Assembly: GCF_022678485.1 (NCBI RefSeq)
Contig: NZ_JALBYP010000025.1
Coordinates: forward strand, 116,053 to 180,052
DNA length: 64,000 nt
Direction: 5' to 3'
Source of the DNA: Aliiroseovarius sediminis
GTDB taxonomy: Bacteria > Pseudomonadota > Alphaproteobacteria > Rhodobacterales > Rhodobacteraceae
The position numbers and the translations under genes are program-made. Shown piece by piece: positions 9,084 through 16,489 of the stretch. Numbering within the stretch: position 1 is the first letter of the stretch; each line of letters opens with the position of its first letter. The notes below the pieces were generated by a model. The model saw nothing but the letters and a program-made list of their open reading frames with translations, was not told the DNA's origin and did no database searches.

Positions 9084-10184
9084 TTTCGGCAGGCGCGGTG
9101 CGGATTTTGTTAGGTTTAGCGTGGCATCCGAAAACACCCACGGCCCCCGCACTCCCGGCACATTTTCAGGTGCGATCTTCATCCCGCGATGTTGGATCTG
9201 CGGGTTTGAGAATGTCTGCTCCATCGTGTTGATCGGACCAGCCGGTACGGTGGCACCTTCAAGCGCAGTCAGAATGTCGGCCATGGTCCAGCTTGCAAGT
9301 GACGCCTCAATCTCAGGCGTCAGGGCATCGCGGTTCGCCACACGATCCTGATTGGTGGCAAAGCGGGCATCCCCTGCGAGATCCTCGCGCCTGATCACCG
9401 TGCAGAAACGTTGGAACTGTCGATCATTGCCCACGGCCAGAATGATGTAGCCATCGCTGACCGGGCAAGCTTGATAAGGTGCAATGTTGGGATGTTCATT
9501 GCCCATCCGGGTCGGGCTGTTGCCGGTCGCCAGATAATTCATTGCTTGGTTGGCCATCATGGCGGTGGCGCAGTCCAAAAGGCTCATATCCACATGCTGC
9601 CCCCGTCCAGTGCGATGACGTTGTTCGACGGCGGCCAGGATGCCGATAGTTCCGTAAAGCCCGGTCACAATATCGGTGATCGCGACGCCTACTTTTTGCG
9701 GCTGCCCGGCGGGATTACCCGTCACGGACATGAGACCCGACAGCCCTTGCAGCAGAAAATCATAACCGGGCCGCGTTGCCCACGGCCCGTCCTGACCGAA
9801 TCCAGTGACAGAACAATAGATCAGGCGCGGATTGAGTGCTGAGAGGCTGTTGTAATCCAATCCATATTTTTCAAGCCCACCGACCTTGAAATTCTCGATC
9901 AGAATATCGGCGTCCTTGATCAGATCAAGCACGAATTGCCGTCCCTCGGGGGTGCGGAAGTCGGCGGTAACGCAATCCTTGCCGCGGTTCGCGCAGTAAT
10001 AGTAGGCGGCGGTCTTGTCGCCATCCCGTTCGATGAAAGGGGGCCCCCATGTGCGGGTGTCGTCACCATCGGGGCTTTCGACTTTCACCACATCAGCGCC
10101 CAAATCGGCCAGTGATTGGCCGATCCACGGCCCGGCTAGAATACGGGCGAGTTCAACAACTTTCATACCTTCAAGCGGGTGCAT
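9081..10184 (-). CDS. CaiB/BaiF family (class III) CoA-transferase
   Basis: This 367-residue enzyme belongs to the formyl-CoA transferase family, which moves CoA between carboxylic acids. The N-terminal GMKVVELARILAGPW motif, the LGADVVKVE motif and the catalytic Asp (D171 in AITDIVTG) are present. Its length is somewhat below the usual 380-430. It follows the XRE/cupin regulator gene by 8 bases on the same strand with its own TAGGAG site. The nearby aminotransferase and glutaryl-CoA dehydrogenase suggest it activates glutarate to glutaryl-CoA, as SUGCT does in animals. That substrate is inferred from context only. Confidence 0.8.
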   Translation of the reverse strand: MHPLEGMKVVELARILAGPWIGQSLADLGADVVKVESPDGDDTRTWGPPFIERDGDKTAAYYYCANRGKDCVTADFRTPEGRQFVLDLIKDADILIENFKVGGLEKYGLDYNSLSALNPRLIYCSVTGFGQDGPWATRPGYDFLLQGLSGLMSVTGNPAGQPQKVGVAITDIVTGLYGTIGILAAVEQRHRTGRGQHVDMSLLDCATAMMANQAMNYLATGNSPTRMGNEHPNIAPYQACPVSDGYIILAVGNDRQFQRFCTVIRREDLAGDARFATNQDRVANRDALTPEIEASLASWTMADILTALEGATVPAGPINTMEQTFSNPQIQHRGMKIAPENVPGVRGPWVFSDATLNLTKSAPRLPK

Positions 10185-10192
10185 GGCGGCTC

Positions 10193-10774
10193 CTATAAAT
10201 ATGGGGGGGTGCAGGCGGACACGACGCGCGTGGCGCGGTCCGAGATGTTGCGAAAGCGGTGCGGTTCGCGCGAGTTGAACAGATAGGCGTCGCCCGCTTT
10301 CAGGACACGCGTGGCATCGCCGACGGTGATTTCCAACTCGCCTTCAATGATGATACCGCCTTCATTGGCTTCGTGTTCGATCATGGTCTGGCCGGTATCT
10401 GCGCCGGGTTCATACAGTTCTTGCAACACCTGAAGACCGTGCGCCTTGGCGTCGCCCACCTGTTTGATGGTGATCATCCGCTGTGCGGCTTCATTGTCCT
10501 GATACAGCGCAGATGTCAGGTCGCGCAGCTCAGAAGGCGTGAAGAAAACCTGATGAATCCCAGGGGCTTCGGGTTCAAAAAATTCGGACATGGACATGTT
10601 CAACCCGCCCAATATCTTGCGCAGAGATGCGACCGAGGGGGACGAGTGGTTCCGTTCGATCATCGAGATCTGTCCATGAGGCACTTGCGCTGCCTCGGCC
10701 AATTGCCGTTGAGACAAGCCAAATTGCTGTCTGAGCGATTTCAGTCGCGTGCCGACATCGAACTCCTCTTGCAT
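10193..10774 (-). CDS. XRE-family regulator with C-terminal cupin domain
   Basis: The 193-residue protein combines an N-terminal XRE helix-turn-helix (about 8-62, with LRQQFGLSQRQLAEAAQVPHG) and a C-terminal cupin (about 115-185, with PGADTG, EGELEITVGD and NSREPHRFRN). This architecture is typical of PuuR-like regulators of amine and amino-acid catabolism. It is divergent from the aminotransferase gene and cotranscribed with the CoA-transferase, so it probably controls the locus in response to a pathway intermediate bound by the cupin. Confidence 0.85.
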   Translation of the reverse strand: MQEEFDVGTRLKSLRQQFGLSQRQLAEAAQVPHGQISMIERNHSSPSVASLRKILGGLNMSMSEFFEPEAPGIHQVFFTPSELRDLTSALYQDNEAAQRMITIKQVGDAKAHGLQVLQELYEPGADTGQTMIEHEANEGGIIIEGELEITVGDATRVLKAGDAYLFNSREPHRFRNISDRATRVVSACTPPYL

Positions 10775-10835
10775 ATGGACTCCCTCGCTTTACCGTCATC
10801 TCTCAGGTCTCGCACTTATTTTCTTACGTGAATCC

Positions 10836-10875
10836 TGCGCAAATTTTTGATAGCATTGCTCATAATTTTGCGCAA
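10836..10875. promoter_or_regulatory. Imperfect inverted repeat, candidate XRE/cupin operator
   Basis: Two arms, TGCGCAAATTT at 10836-10846 and AATTTTGCGCAA at 10864-10875, are inverted copies of a TTGCGCAAAATT-type sequence. They sit between the divergent regulator and aminotransferase genes in an AT-rich patch, where a shared operator is expected. Confidence 0.45.
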
Positions 10876-10911
10876 TATGGTGCGGAATCAAATTTCGAAA
10901 TGGGGGATCGC

Positions 10912-12207
10912 ATGTCGAATACCGAACAATTGAAGGCACGGCGCAGCGACGCTGTAGCCAATGGCGTCGCCAGCCGTGGCATCTATGCCGCCCGTGCTGA
11001 CAACGCCGAACTGTGGGACGTGGATGGCAAGCGGTTCATCGACTTTGCAGTGGGCATCGCGGTGAACAACACTGGGCACCGTCACCCCAAGGTGATGGCG
11101 GCAGTGGCCAAGCAATCCGAAGCCTTCACCCACACCTGTTTCCACGTCGCCCCCTTTGAGGGCTACGTCGCGTTGGCCGAACGTCTGAATGCTGCCACGC
11201 CGGGCGATTTTGACAAGAAGACCATGCTGGTTACCACCGGCGCCGAAGCGGTTGAGAACGCCGTGAAAATGGCGCGCGCGCATACTGGCCGCTCAGGTGT
11301 GATCGCGTTCACCGGCGCCTTTCACGGGCGCACCCTGATGGGGATGGCGCTGTGTGGCAAGGTGACGCCTTACAAGAAGGCCTTTGGGGCAATGCCGCCC
11401 GAAGTCGTGCATGTTCCGTTCCCGAACGCCTTCCACGGCACGTCGGTTGAGGTGTCGCTGTCGGTGCTCGACAACATGTTCAAAAGCTCGATCGACCCCG
11501 AACGGGTCGCCGCGATGATCATTGAGCCTGTGCAAGGGGAAGGGGGGTTCAATATTGCACCGCCCGAATTCCTGCGCGCGTTGCGGAAGATCTGCGATGA
11601 ACATGGCATCGTCCTGATCGCAGACGAGGTGCAGGCTGGGATGGCGCGGACCGGAAAGATGTTCGCCTTTGAACACTCGGGCGTGGCACCCGATCTTGTG
11701 ACGATGGCCAAAGGTCTGGCAGGGGGCTTCCCCTTGTCCGCCGTTACGGGTCGGAAAGATATTGTGGACGCTGCCCCCGTGGGCGGTGTTGGCGGCACCT
11801 ATGCGGGCAACCCGCTGGCCGTCGCCGCCTCGCACGCCGTGCTGGACGTGATCGACGAAGAAAACCTGTGTGACCGAGCTGCCGAGATTGGCGACAAGAT
11901 CATGGCCCGTCTGAACGACATCGCTGCCCGACAAGGGATGGAAGCCATCGGCGACGTGCGTGGATTGGGCGCGATGGTCGCCTTTGAATTGGTGACGGAT
12001 CGTGACACGAACGCCCCGGATGCGGCACTGACCCAAGCCATCGTCGCCGAGGCCGAAGCGCGCGGGCTGATCATCCTGCCCTGCGGCACCCGCGGCAATG
12101 CCGTGCGGCTTCTGCCCCCGTTGACCGTTCCGATGGATCAACTGGACGAAGCCCTCGATATCCTTGAAGCCTCGATCGAGGCTGCCATCAACGCGAAAGG
12201 AGCCTGA
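10912..12207 (+). CDS. gabT: Class III omega-aminotransferase, GabT/DavT type
   Basis: The 431-residue PLP enzyme matches 4-aminobutyrate/5-aminovalerate:2-oxoglutarate aminotransferases, with TTGAEAVENAVKMAR, GAFHGRT, the LIADEVQAG stretch and the Schiff-base Lys267 in TMAKGLAGG. It converts an omega-amino acid to its semialdehyde. I place the start at 10912 (GGGGA upstream); an upstream in-frame ATG at 10828 would run over the candidate operator. Its neighbours (glutaryl-CoA dehydrogenase 3 bases downstream, CoA-transferase upstream) favour 5-aminovalerate (davT) over GABA as the physiological substrate; motif evidence cannot separate the two. Confidence 0.85.
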   Translation: MSNTEQLKARRSDAVANGVASRGIYAARADNAELWDVDGKRFIDFAVGIAVNNTGHRHPKVMAAVAKQSEAFTHTCFHVAPFEGYVALAERLNAATPGDFDKKTMLVTTGAEAVENAVKMARAHTGRSGVIAFTGAFHGRTLMGMALCGKVTPYKKAFGAMPPEVVHVPFPNAFHGTSVEVSLSVLDNMFKSSIDPERVAAMIIEPVQGEGGFNIAPPEFLRALRKICDEHGIVLIADEVQAGMARTGKMFAFEHSGVAPDLVTMAKGLAGGFPLSAVTGRKDIVDAAPVGGVGGTYAGNPLAVAASHAVLDVIDEENLCDRAAEIGDKIMARLNDIAARQGMEAIGDVRGLGAMVAFELVTDRDTNAPDAALTQAIVAEAEARGLIILPCGTRGNAVRLLPPLTVPMDQLDEALDILEASIEAAINAKGA

Positions 12208-12210
12208 GAC

Positions 12211-13422
12211 ATGGCCGATCTTGCCCCGCAATCCCGCCCGGAACTGTCCAGCTTCAGCTGGGATGACCCGTTCCTGTTGGACGCACAGCTTGAAGAAGAC
12301 GAACGCATGATCCGCGACAGCGCCTTTGCGTATGCACAGGAAAAGCTGTTGCCGCGCGTGACAAAGGCGTTCGAGAAGGAAGAAACCGACCCCGCGATCT
12401 TCGCCGAAATGGGCGAGATGGGATTGTTGGGCACCACCATCCCCGAGGAATACGGCGGGCTTGGCGCGGGCTATGTGGCCTATGGCCTTGTGGCGCGCGA
12501 GGTCGAGCGGGTGGACAGCGGCTATCGCTCGATGATGTCGGTGCAGTCGTCGCTGGTCATGTATCCGATCTATGCCTACGGCACGGACGAGCAGCGCAAG
12601 AAATACCTGCCGAAGCTTGCAGCGGGCGAATGGATTGGTTGTTTCGGGCTGACCGAACCCGATGCAGGGTCCGACCCCGGCAGCCTGAAAACCACGGCCA
12701 AGAAGGTCGATGGCGGCTATGTGCTGAACGGCTCGAAGATGTGGATTTCGAACGCGCCGATCGCGGATGTGTTCGTGGTCTGGGCGAAGTCCGACGCCCA
12801 CGGCGGCAAGATCAAGGGCTTCGTGCTGGAGAAGGGCGCGAAAGGGCTGTCTGCCCCGAAGATCGAAGGCAAACTGTCGCTGCGCGCGTCAATCACCGGC
12901 GAGATCGTGATGGACAACGTCGAGGTGTCCGAGGATGCGCTTCTGCCGAATGTCGAGGGGCTGAAAGGGCCGTTTGGCTGTTTGAACCGCGCGCGCTATG
13001 GCATTGCCTGGGGCGTGATGGGCGCTGCGGAAGCCTGCTGGCACGCCGCCCGCCAGTATGGGTTGGATCGAAAGCAATTCGGCAAGCCGCTGGCGCAGAC
13101 CCAGCTTTTCCAGTTGAAGCTGGCCAATATGCAAACCGAGATCACCTTGGGCCTGCAAGCCGCCCTGCGGGTGGGACGGTTGATGGATGAAGCGAAAGCT
13201 GCACCGGAGATGATCAGCCTGATCAAACGCAACAATTGCGGTAAGGCGCTGGAGATTGCGCGGCACGCCCGTGACATGCATGGCGGCAACGGCATCAGTC
13301 AGGAATTCCACGTGATCCGTCACATGGTGAACCTTGAGACTGTGAACACCTATGAAGGCACCCATGACGTACACGCGTTGATCCTTGGACGCGCGCAGAC
13401 CGGGTTGCAGGCGTTTTTCTGA
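12211..13422 (+). CDS. gcdH: Glutaryl-CoA dehydrogenase
   Basis: This 403-residue FAD-dependent acyl-CoA dehydrogenase oxidatively decarboxylates glutaryl-CoA to crotonyl-CoA. It shows [19 protein letters not shown] ([14 protein letters not shown]) and [18 protein letters not shown] segments characteristic of GcdH, and the catalytic Glu382 in [10 protein letters not shown] near the C-terminus. It begins just after the aminotransferase stop and so forms an operon with it. This is the enzyme that most firmly marks the locus as glutarate/lysine catabolism. Confidence 0.9.
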   Translation: MADLAPQSRPELSSFSWDDPFLLDAQLEEDERMIRDSAFAYAQEKLLPRVTKAFEKEETDPAIFAEMGEMGLLGTTIPEEYGGLGAGYVAYGLVAREVERVDSGYRSMMSVQSSLVMYPIYAYGTDEQRKKYLPKLAAGEWIGCFGLTEPDAGSDPGSLKTTAKKVDGGYVLNGSKMWISNAPIADVFVVWAKSDAHGGKIKGFVLEKGAKGLSAPKIEGKLSLRASITGEIVMDNVEVSEDALLPNVEGLKGPFGCLNRARYGIAWGVMGAAEACWHAARQYGLDRKQFGKPLAQTQLFQLKLANMQTEITLGLQAALRVGRLMDEAKAAPEMISLIKRNNCGKALEIARHARDMHGGNGISQEFHVIRHMVNLETVNTYEGTHDVHALILGRAQTGLQAFF

Positions 13423-13431
13423 TCACTAGCA

Positions 13432-13459
13432 GGGCAGGGGGCGTCATTCGCCCCCGCCC
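13432..13459. terminator. GC-rich hairpin between converging gcdH and znuA
   Basis: A GGGCAGGGGGCG / CGCCCCCGCCC stem with a five-base loop lies between the converging genes and includes the znuA stop. There is no U-tract, so intrinsic termination is only possible, not clear. Confidence 0.4.
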
Positions 13460-14340
13460 GCAAGACACTCAAAGATTGCCTGAGCCTGCGCGTGCAGCAA
13501 CTCGCCGTAAAGCGCGGGGCCGGGCGTCAAGTTTGTGCCACTTGGGTCGAGCGTGCCGACCCGGGCCGCCGTACCCGCGACCAGATCGCGCATCATGTCC
13601 TGCCCCTCGGCCACCTCGGCAAAGGCGCAATGGACTTGCCCGCCGGACACCAGTTCCCTGATGCTCTTGACTTTGGCTGCAGACGGGGACGCGCTGTCGC
13701 TTTCGCGCACCGCCCCCAGCGTGGTTAGCCCGTAGTGATCGGTGAAATAGCCGTAAGCGTCGTGAAAAACGATGAAGCCGCGATCGCCGACGGGTGCCAG
13801 TTGGGCGTCGATCGCGGCATCAAGCTGGGCCAGCGCGGCGACTTCCCGCGCTGCATTTTCGTGATAGGTTTGCGCGTTGTCGGGGTCGAGGTCGGCCAAA
13901 ACGTCGGCAATCGTGGTCAACCAAGCCGCACCATTGTCCGGCGATAGCCAGGCGTGGGGGTCATGTGCGTGGCCCTCGTGGTCATGGTCTTCTGCCCCGT
14001 GCGCGTGATCGCTTTCGCGCAGATGCGTGCCGGGTGCATCAAGAAGGGCGAACGACTGCGCGTCGCTGACCCCTTGCAAGGCGCGGTCAAGCCATGGCGT
14101 CAACTCGGACCCCACCCAGAACACCAGATCGGCTTGTGACAAGGCCCGCATTTGTGACGGGCGCATTTGAAACGCGTGCGGGTCCGCGCCTTGCGGCATC
14201 AAAAGGTCGGGACTGGCCACATCGCCCATGACCGCCGCGACTAGCGAATGGACGGGTGCGATATCGGCAATCACCTGCGGTGTTTCGGCGTGGGCCGGCG
14301 CGGCAATCAGAAGAAAGGTAGAGAGGAGCAGACGTTTCAT
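13444..14340 (-). CDS. znuA: Zinc ABC transporter substrate-binding protein ZnuA
   Basis: The 298-residue periplasmic protein has a signal peptide ending in APAHA and the cluster A-I zinc-binding His residues in APVHSLV and DPHAFQMRPSQ. A His/Asp-rich flexible loop (HGAEDHDHEGHAHDPHAW) typical of ZnuA precedes a third His. An upstream in-frame start would give a cysteine-rich non-signal N-terminus and run across the Zur box, so I use the ATG at 14340. It is divergent from zur-znuCB and captures Zn2+ for ZnuBC. Confidence 0.93.
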   Translation of the reverse strand: MKRLLLSTFLLIAAPAHAETPQVIADIAPVHSLVAAVMGDVASPDLLMPQGADPHAFQMRPSQMRALSQADLVFWVGSELTPWLDRALQGVSDAQSFALLDAPGTHLRESDHAHGAEDHDHEGHAHDPHAWLSPDNGAAWLTTIADVLADLDPDNAQTYHENAAREVAALAQLDAAIDAQLAPVGDRGFIVFHDAYGYFTDHYGLTTLGAVRESDSASPSAAKVKSIRELVSGGQVHCAFAEVAEGQDMMRDLVAGTAARVGTLDPSGTNLTPGPALYGELLHAQAQAIFECLAGGGE

Positions 14341-14362
14341 TTTCAGCCTTGAGTGTTGTGGT

Positions 14363-14380
14363 GTAATGTTATAATATTGC
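14363..14380. promoter_or_regulatory. Zur operator between znuA and zur
   Basis: GTAATGTTATAATATTGC is a near-perfect 18-base palindrome matching the GNAATGTTATAACATTNC-type Zur box. It lies 23 bases before znuA and 42 before zur, so one site can control both divergent units. A second, weaker ATAGTATAAC-containing stretch at 14387-14404 may be an auxiliary site. Confidence 0.8.
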
Positions 14381-14421
14381 AAATATGTGATAGTATAACA
14401 AAACAACGGTGTCAAACAAAA

Positions 14422-14916
14422 ATGACCACACATGATCCATCATGCGCATTCCATTCACATGACCATGCTGCCTGCGCGCAAGATGTGTTGACCCGTGCCG
14501 ATGCTTTGTGCCGCGCTTCCGGAGCGCGCCTGACCCCGGTTCGGCGGCGGGTGTTGGAAATCCTGCTGGAAGAACACCGCGCTATGGGTGCCTATGACGT
14601 GTTGGACCGGTTGGCGGCCGAAGGGTTCGGAAGCCAGCCACCCGTCGCTTATCGCGCGCTCGAATTCCTTGTGGACCAAGGGCTTGCCCACCGGATCCGC
14701 CGCCTGAACGCTTTTACCGCCTGCGCCACCCCCGGCGACCGGCACGCACCGGTGTTCTTCATCTGCAAGACCTGCAAGGCGGTCGCGGAAACACCCGGGC
14801 AGGAAGTGCGCAGCGAGATTGAGCAGGCGGCAGAGCAGCTTGGCTTCACCGTCGAACGCACCAATATCGAGGCGCTGGGCCTTTGCCCCACCTGCGCAGC
14901 GGCGCCTGTGTCATGA
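14422..14916 (+). CDS. zur: Zinc uptake regulator Zur (Fur family)
   Basis: The 164-residue repressor has a Fur-type winged helix (about 30-95, including LTPVRRRVLEILLEEHRAMGAYD) and a dimerisation domain with structural zinc cysteines C-x2-C in CKTCKAV and CPTC at the C-terminus. The N-terminus is His-rich (HDPSCAFHSHDHAACA). I choose the ATG at 14422 because an upstream in-frame ATG lies before the Zur box. It overlaps znuC by 4 bases. With zinc bound it should repress znuA and its own operon through the box at 14363-14380. Confidence 0.9.
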   Translation: MTTHDPSCAFHSHDHAACAQDVLTRADALCRASGARLTPVRRRVLEILLEEHRAMGAYDVLDRLAAEGFGSQPPVAYRALEFLVDQGLAHRIRRLNAFTACATPGDRHAPVFFICKTCKAVAETPGQEVRSEIEQAAEQLGFTVERTNIEALGLCPTCAAAPVS

Positions 14917-15674
14917 GCTTGATCACGGCACGGGATATCTCGGTCGCCCATGGGCGGCGTGTGGTGTTGGAGCATGTGGATTTCAAAATCGACCCCGGCG
15001 AGATCGTGACCATTGTCGGCCCTAATGGCTCGGGAAAGTCCACCTTGCTGCGCGCCTTATTGGGCATCCTGCCCGTGTCCGGCACGATCACACGCAAGCC
15101 CGGTCTGGTCGTGGGTTATGTCCCGCAAAAGCTTGCGCTGGACGGCAGCCTGCCGATGCCGGTGGGCAGCTTTCTGAACCTGCCGTCGCCGCACCCAGTC
15201 AACGAACGGGCCGATGTCTTGCGCCAGGTCGGCCTGCCGGACCTTCAGCACCGGCAGATCGCCGAGTTGTCTGGTGGGCAGTTGCAGCGTGTACTGCTGG
15301 CGCGCGCGTTGCTGTCCAAACCCGACATCCTTGTTCTGGACGAACCCACACAGGGTCTGGACCAGATGGGCGAGGCGGCGTTTTATCAGTTGATCGAAGC
15401 GGTGCGCAGCCAGACCGGCGTCGCGGTTCTGATGGTCTCGCATGATCTGCATGTGGTGATGAGCGCCTCGGACCGCGTGATCTGTCTGAACGGTCATGTC
15501 TGTTGCGAGGGCACGCCCCATGTGGTGCGTGACGCGCCGGAATACCGCGCGCTGTTTGGGCATGGCACCCAAGGGGCGCTGGCGCTGTATCAACACGACC
15601 ACGATCATGACCATGAGCACGCGGGCTGTGATCACGACCTCTCCGCCACGAAGGACACCGCTGATGCTGGATGA
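14913..15674 (+). CDS. znuC: Zinc ABC transporter ATP-binding protein ZnuC
   Basis: The 253-residue ATPase has Walker A GPNGSGKST, signature LSGGQLQR and Walker B ILVLDEPTQGLD. The C-terminal tail is unusually rich in His/Asp (HDHDHDHEHAGCDHD), which may bind metal. The ATG overlaps the zur stop (ATGA) and its own end overlaps znuB by 11 bases, so zur-znuC-znuB is a tightly coupled operon. Confidence 0.92.
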   Translation: MSLITARDISVAHGRRVVLEHVDFKIDPGEIVTIVGPNGSGKSTLLRALLGILPVSGTITRKPGLVVGYVPQKLALDGSLPMPVGSFLNLPSPHPVNERADVLRQVGLPDLQHRQIAELSGGQLQRVLLARALLSKPDILVLDEPTQGLDQMGEAAFYQLIEAVRSQTGVAVLMVSHDLHVVMSASDRVICLNGHVCCEGTPHVVRDAPEYRALFGHGTQGALALYQHDHDHDHEHAGCDHDLSATKDTADAG

Positions 15675-16464
15675 TTTCCTTGTGCGGGCCGCATTGGCCG
15701 GGGTGGGTCTGTCCATCGCGACTGGTCCGCTTGGGTCTTTCGTTGTGTGGCGGCGCCTGGCGTATTTTGGCGATGCTACAGCCCATGCGGCCATTTTGGG
15801 TGTCGCGCTGGCGTTGCTCATGTCGCTGCCGATCTGGCTGGGGACGCTGGTTGTGGCGCTTGCGATGGCGCTTGCGGTCAGTTGGATGGCCAGCCGCGGG
15901 CAGTCCTCTGACACCGGGCTGGGTGTTCTGTCCTATTCGGCGCTGTCGGCGGGGTTGGTGGCCATCTCGTTCGCGCCCGGTGTGCGGGTGGATCTGGCGG
16001 CCTTTCTGTTCGGTGACATACTGGCGGTCACCCGGGCCGATCTGGCGGTGGTGTGGGCGGGCGCGCTTTCGATCGCGGGCTTGATCTGGTGGCGCTGGTC
16101 GCGGCTGCTTCTGTCGACGCTCAGCCCCGATCTGGCAGCGGCGTCCGGCATCAACCCCGCGCGCGAGGGGATGGTGCTGACCCTGTCGCTGGCTGTTGTC
16201 GTCGCGGTGTCGCTGAAGGTGGTTGGCGCGTTGTTGATCGGGGCGATGTTGATCATTCCCGCCGCCGCGGCGCGCCAGGTTGCGATGACGCCCTTTGCCA
16301 TGGTGGTGCTTGCCGTGGTGATTGGCTGGTGCGCCAGTCTGTCGGGGCTATTGGGATCGCTGTGGTATGACACACCGGCTGGGCCGTCGATCATCGTCGC
16401 GGCCGGGTTGATCTATCTGGCGCTGACCATCGTGGCCGCCGCCCGTCGCCGCCCGGTCGACTAA
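15664..16464 (+). CDS. znuB: Zinc ABC transporter permease ZnuB
   Basis: The 266-residue ABC-3 family permease has about seven hydrophobic segments and the family landmarks GPLGSFVVWRRLAYFGDATAHAA near the start and VVGALLIGAMLIIPAAAAR later. It forms the membrane channel for Zn2+ taken from ZnuA and driven by ZnuC. The start at MLDDFLVRAAL overlaps the end of znuC; upstream in-frame extension would only shadow the His-rich tail of znuC. Confidence 0.92.
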   Translation: MLDDFLVRAALAGVGLSIATGPLGSFVVWRRLAYFGDATAHAAILGVALALLMSLPIWLGTLVVALAMALAVSWMASRGQSSDTGLGVLSYSALSAGLVAISFAPGVRVDLAAFLFGDILAVTRADLAVVWAGALSIAGLIWWRWSRLLLSTLSPDLAAASGINPAREGMVLTLSLAVVVAVSLKVVGALLIGAMLIIPAAAARQVAMTPFAMVVLAVVIGWCASLSGLLGSLWYDTPAGPSIIVAAGLIYLALTIVAAARRRPVD

Positions 16465-16489
16465 GCGCCCATCAGTATATCTGCCACGT

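Noticed and set aside
14387..14404. Possible second Zur box
   Set aside because: Only the central ATA-TATAAC part matches; too degenerate to call separately.
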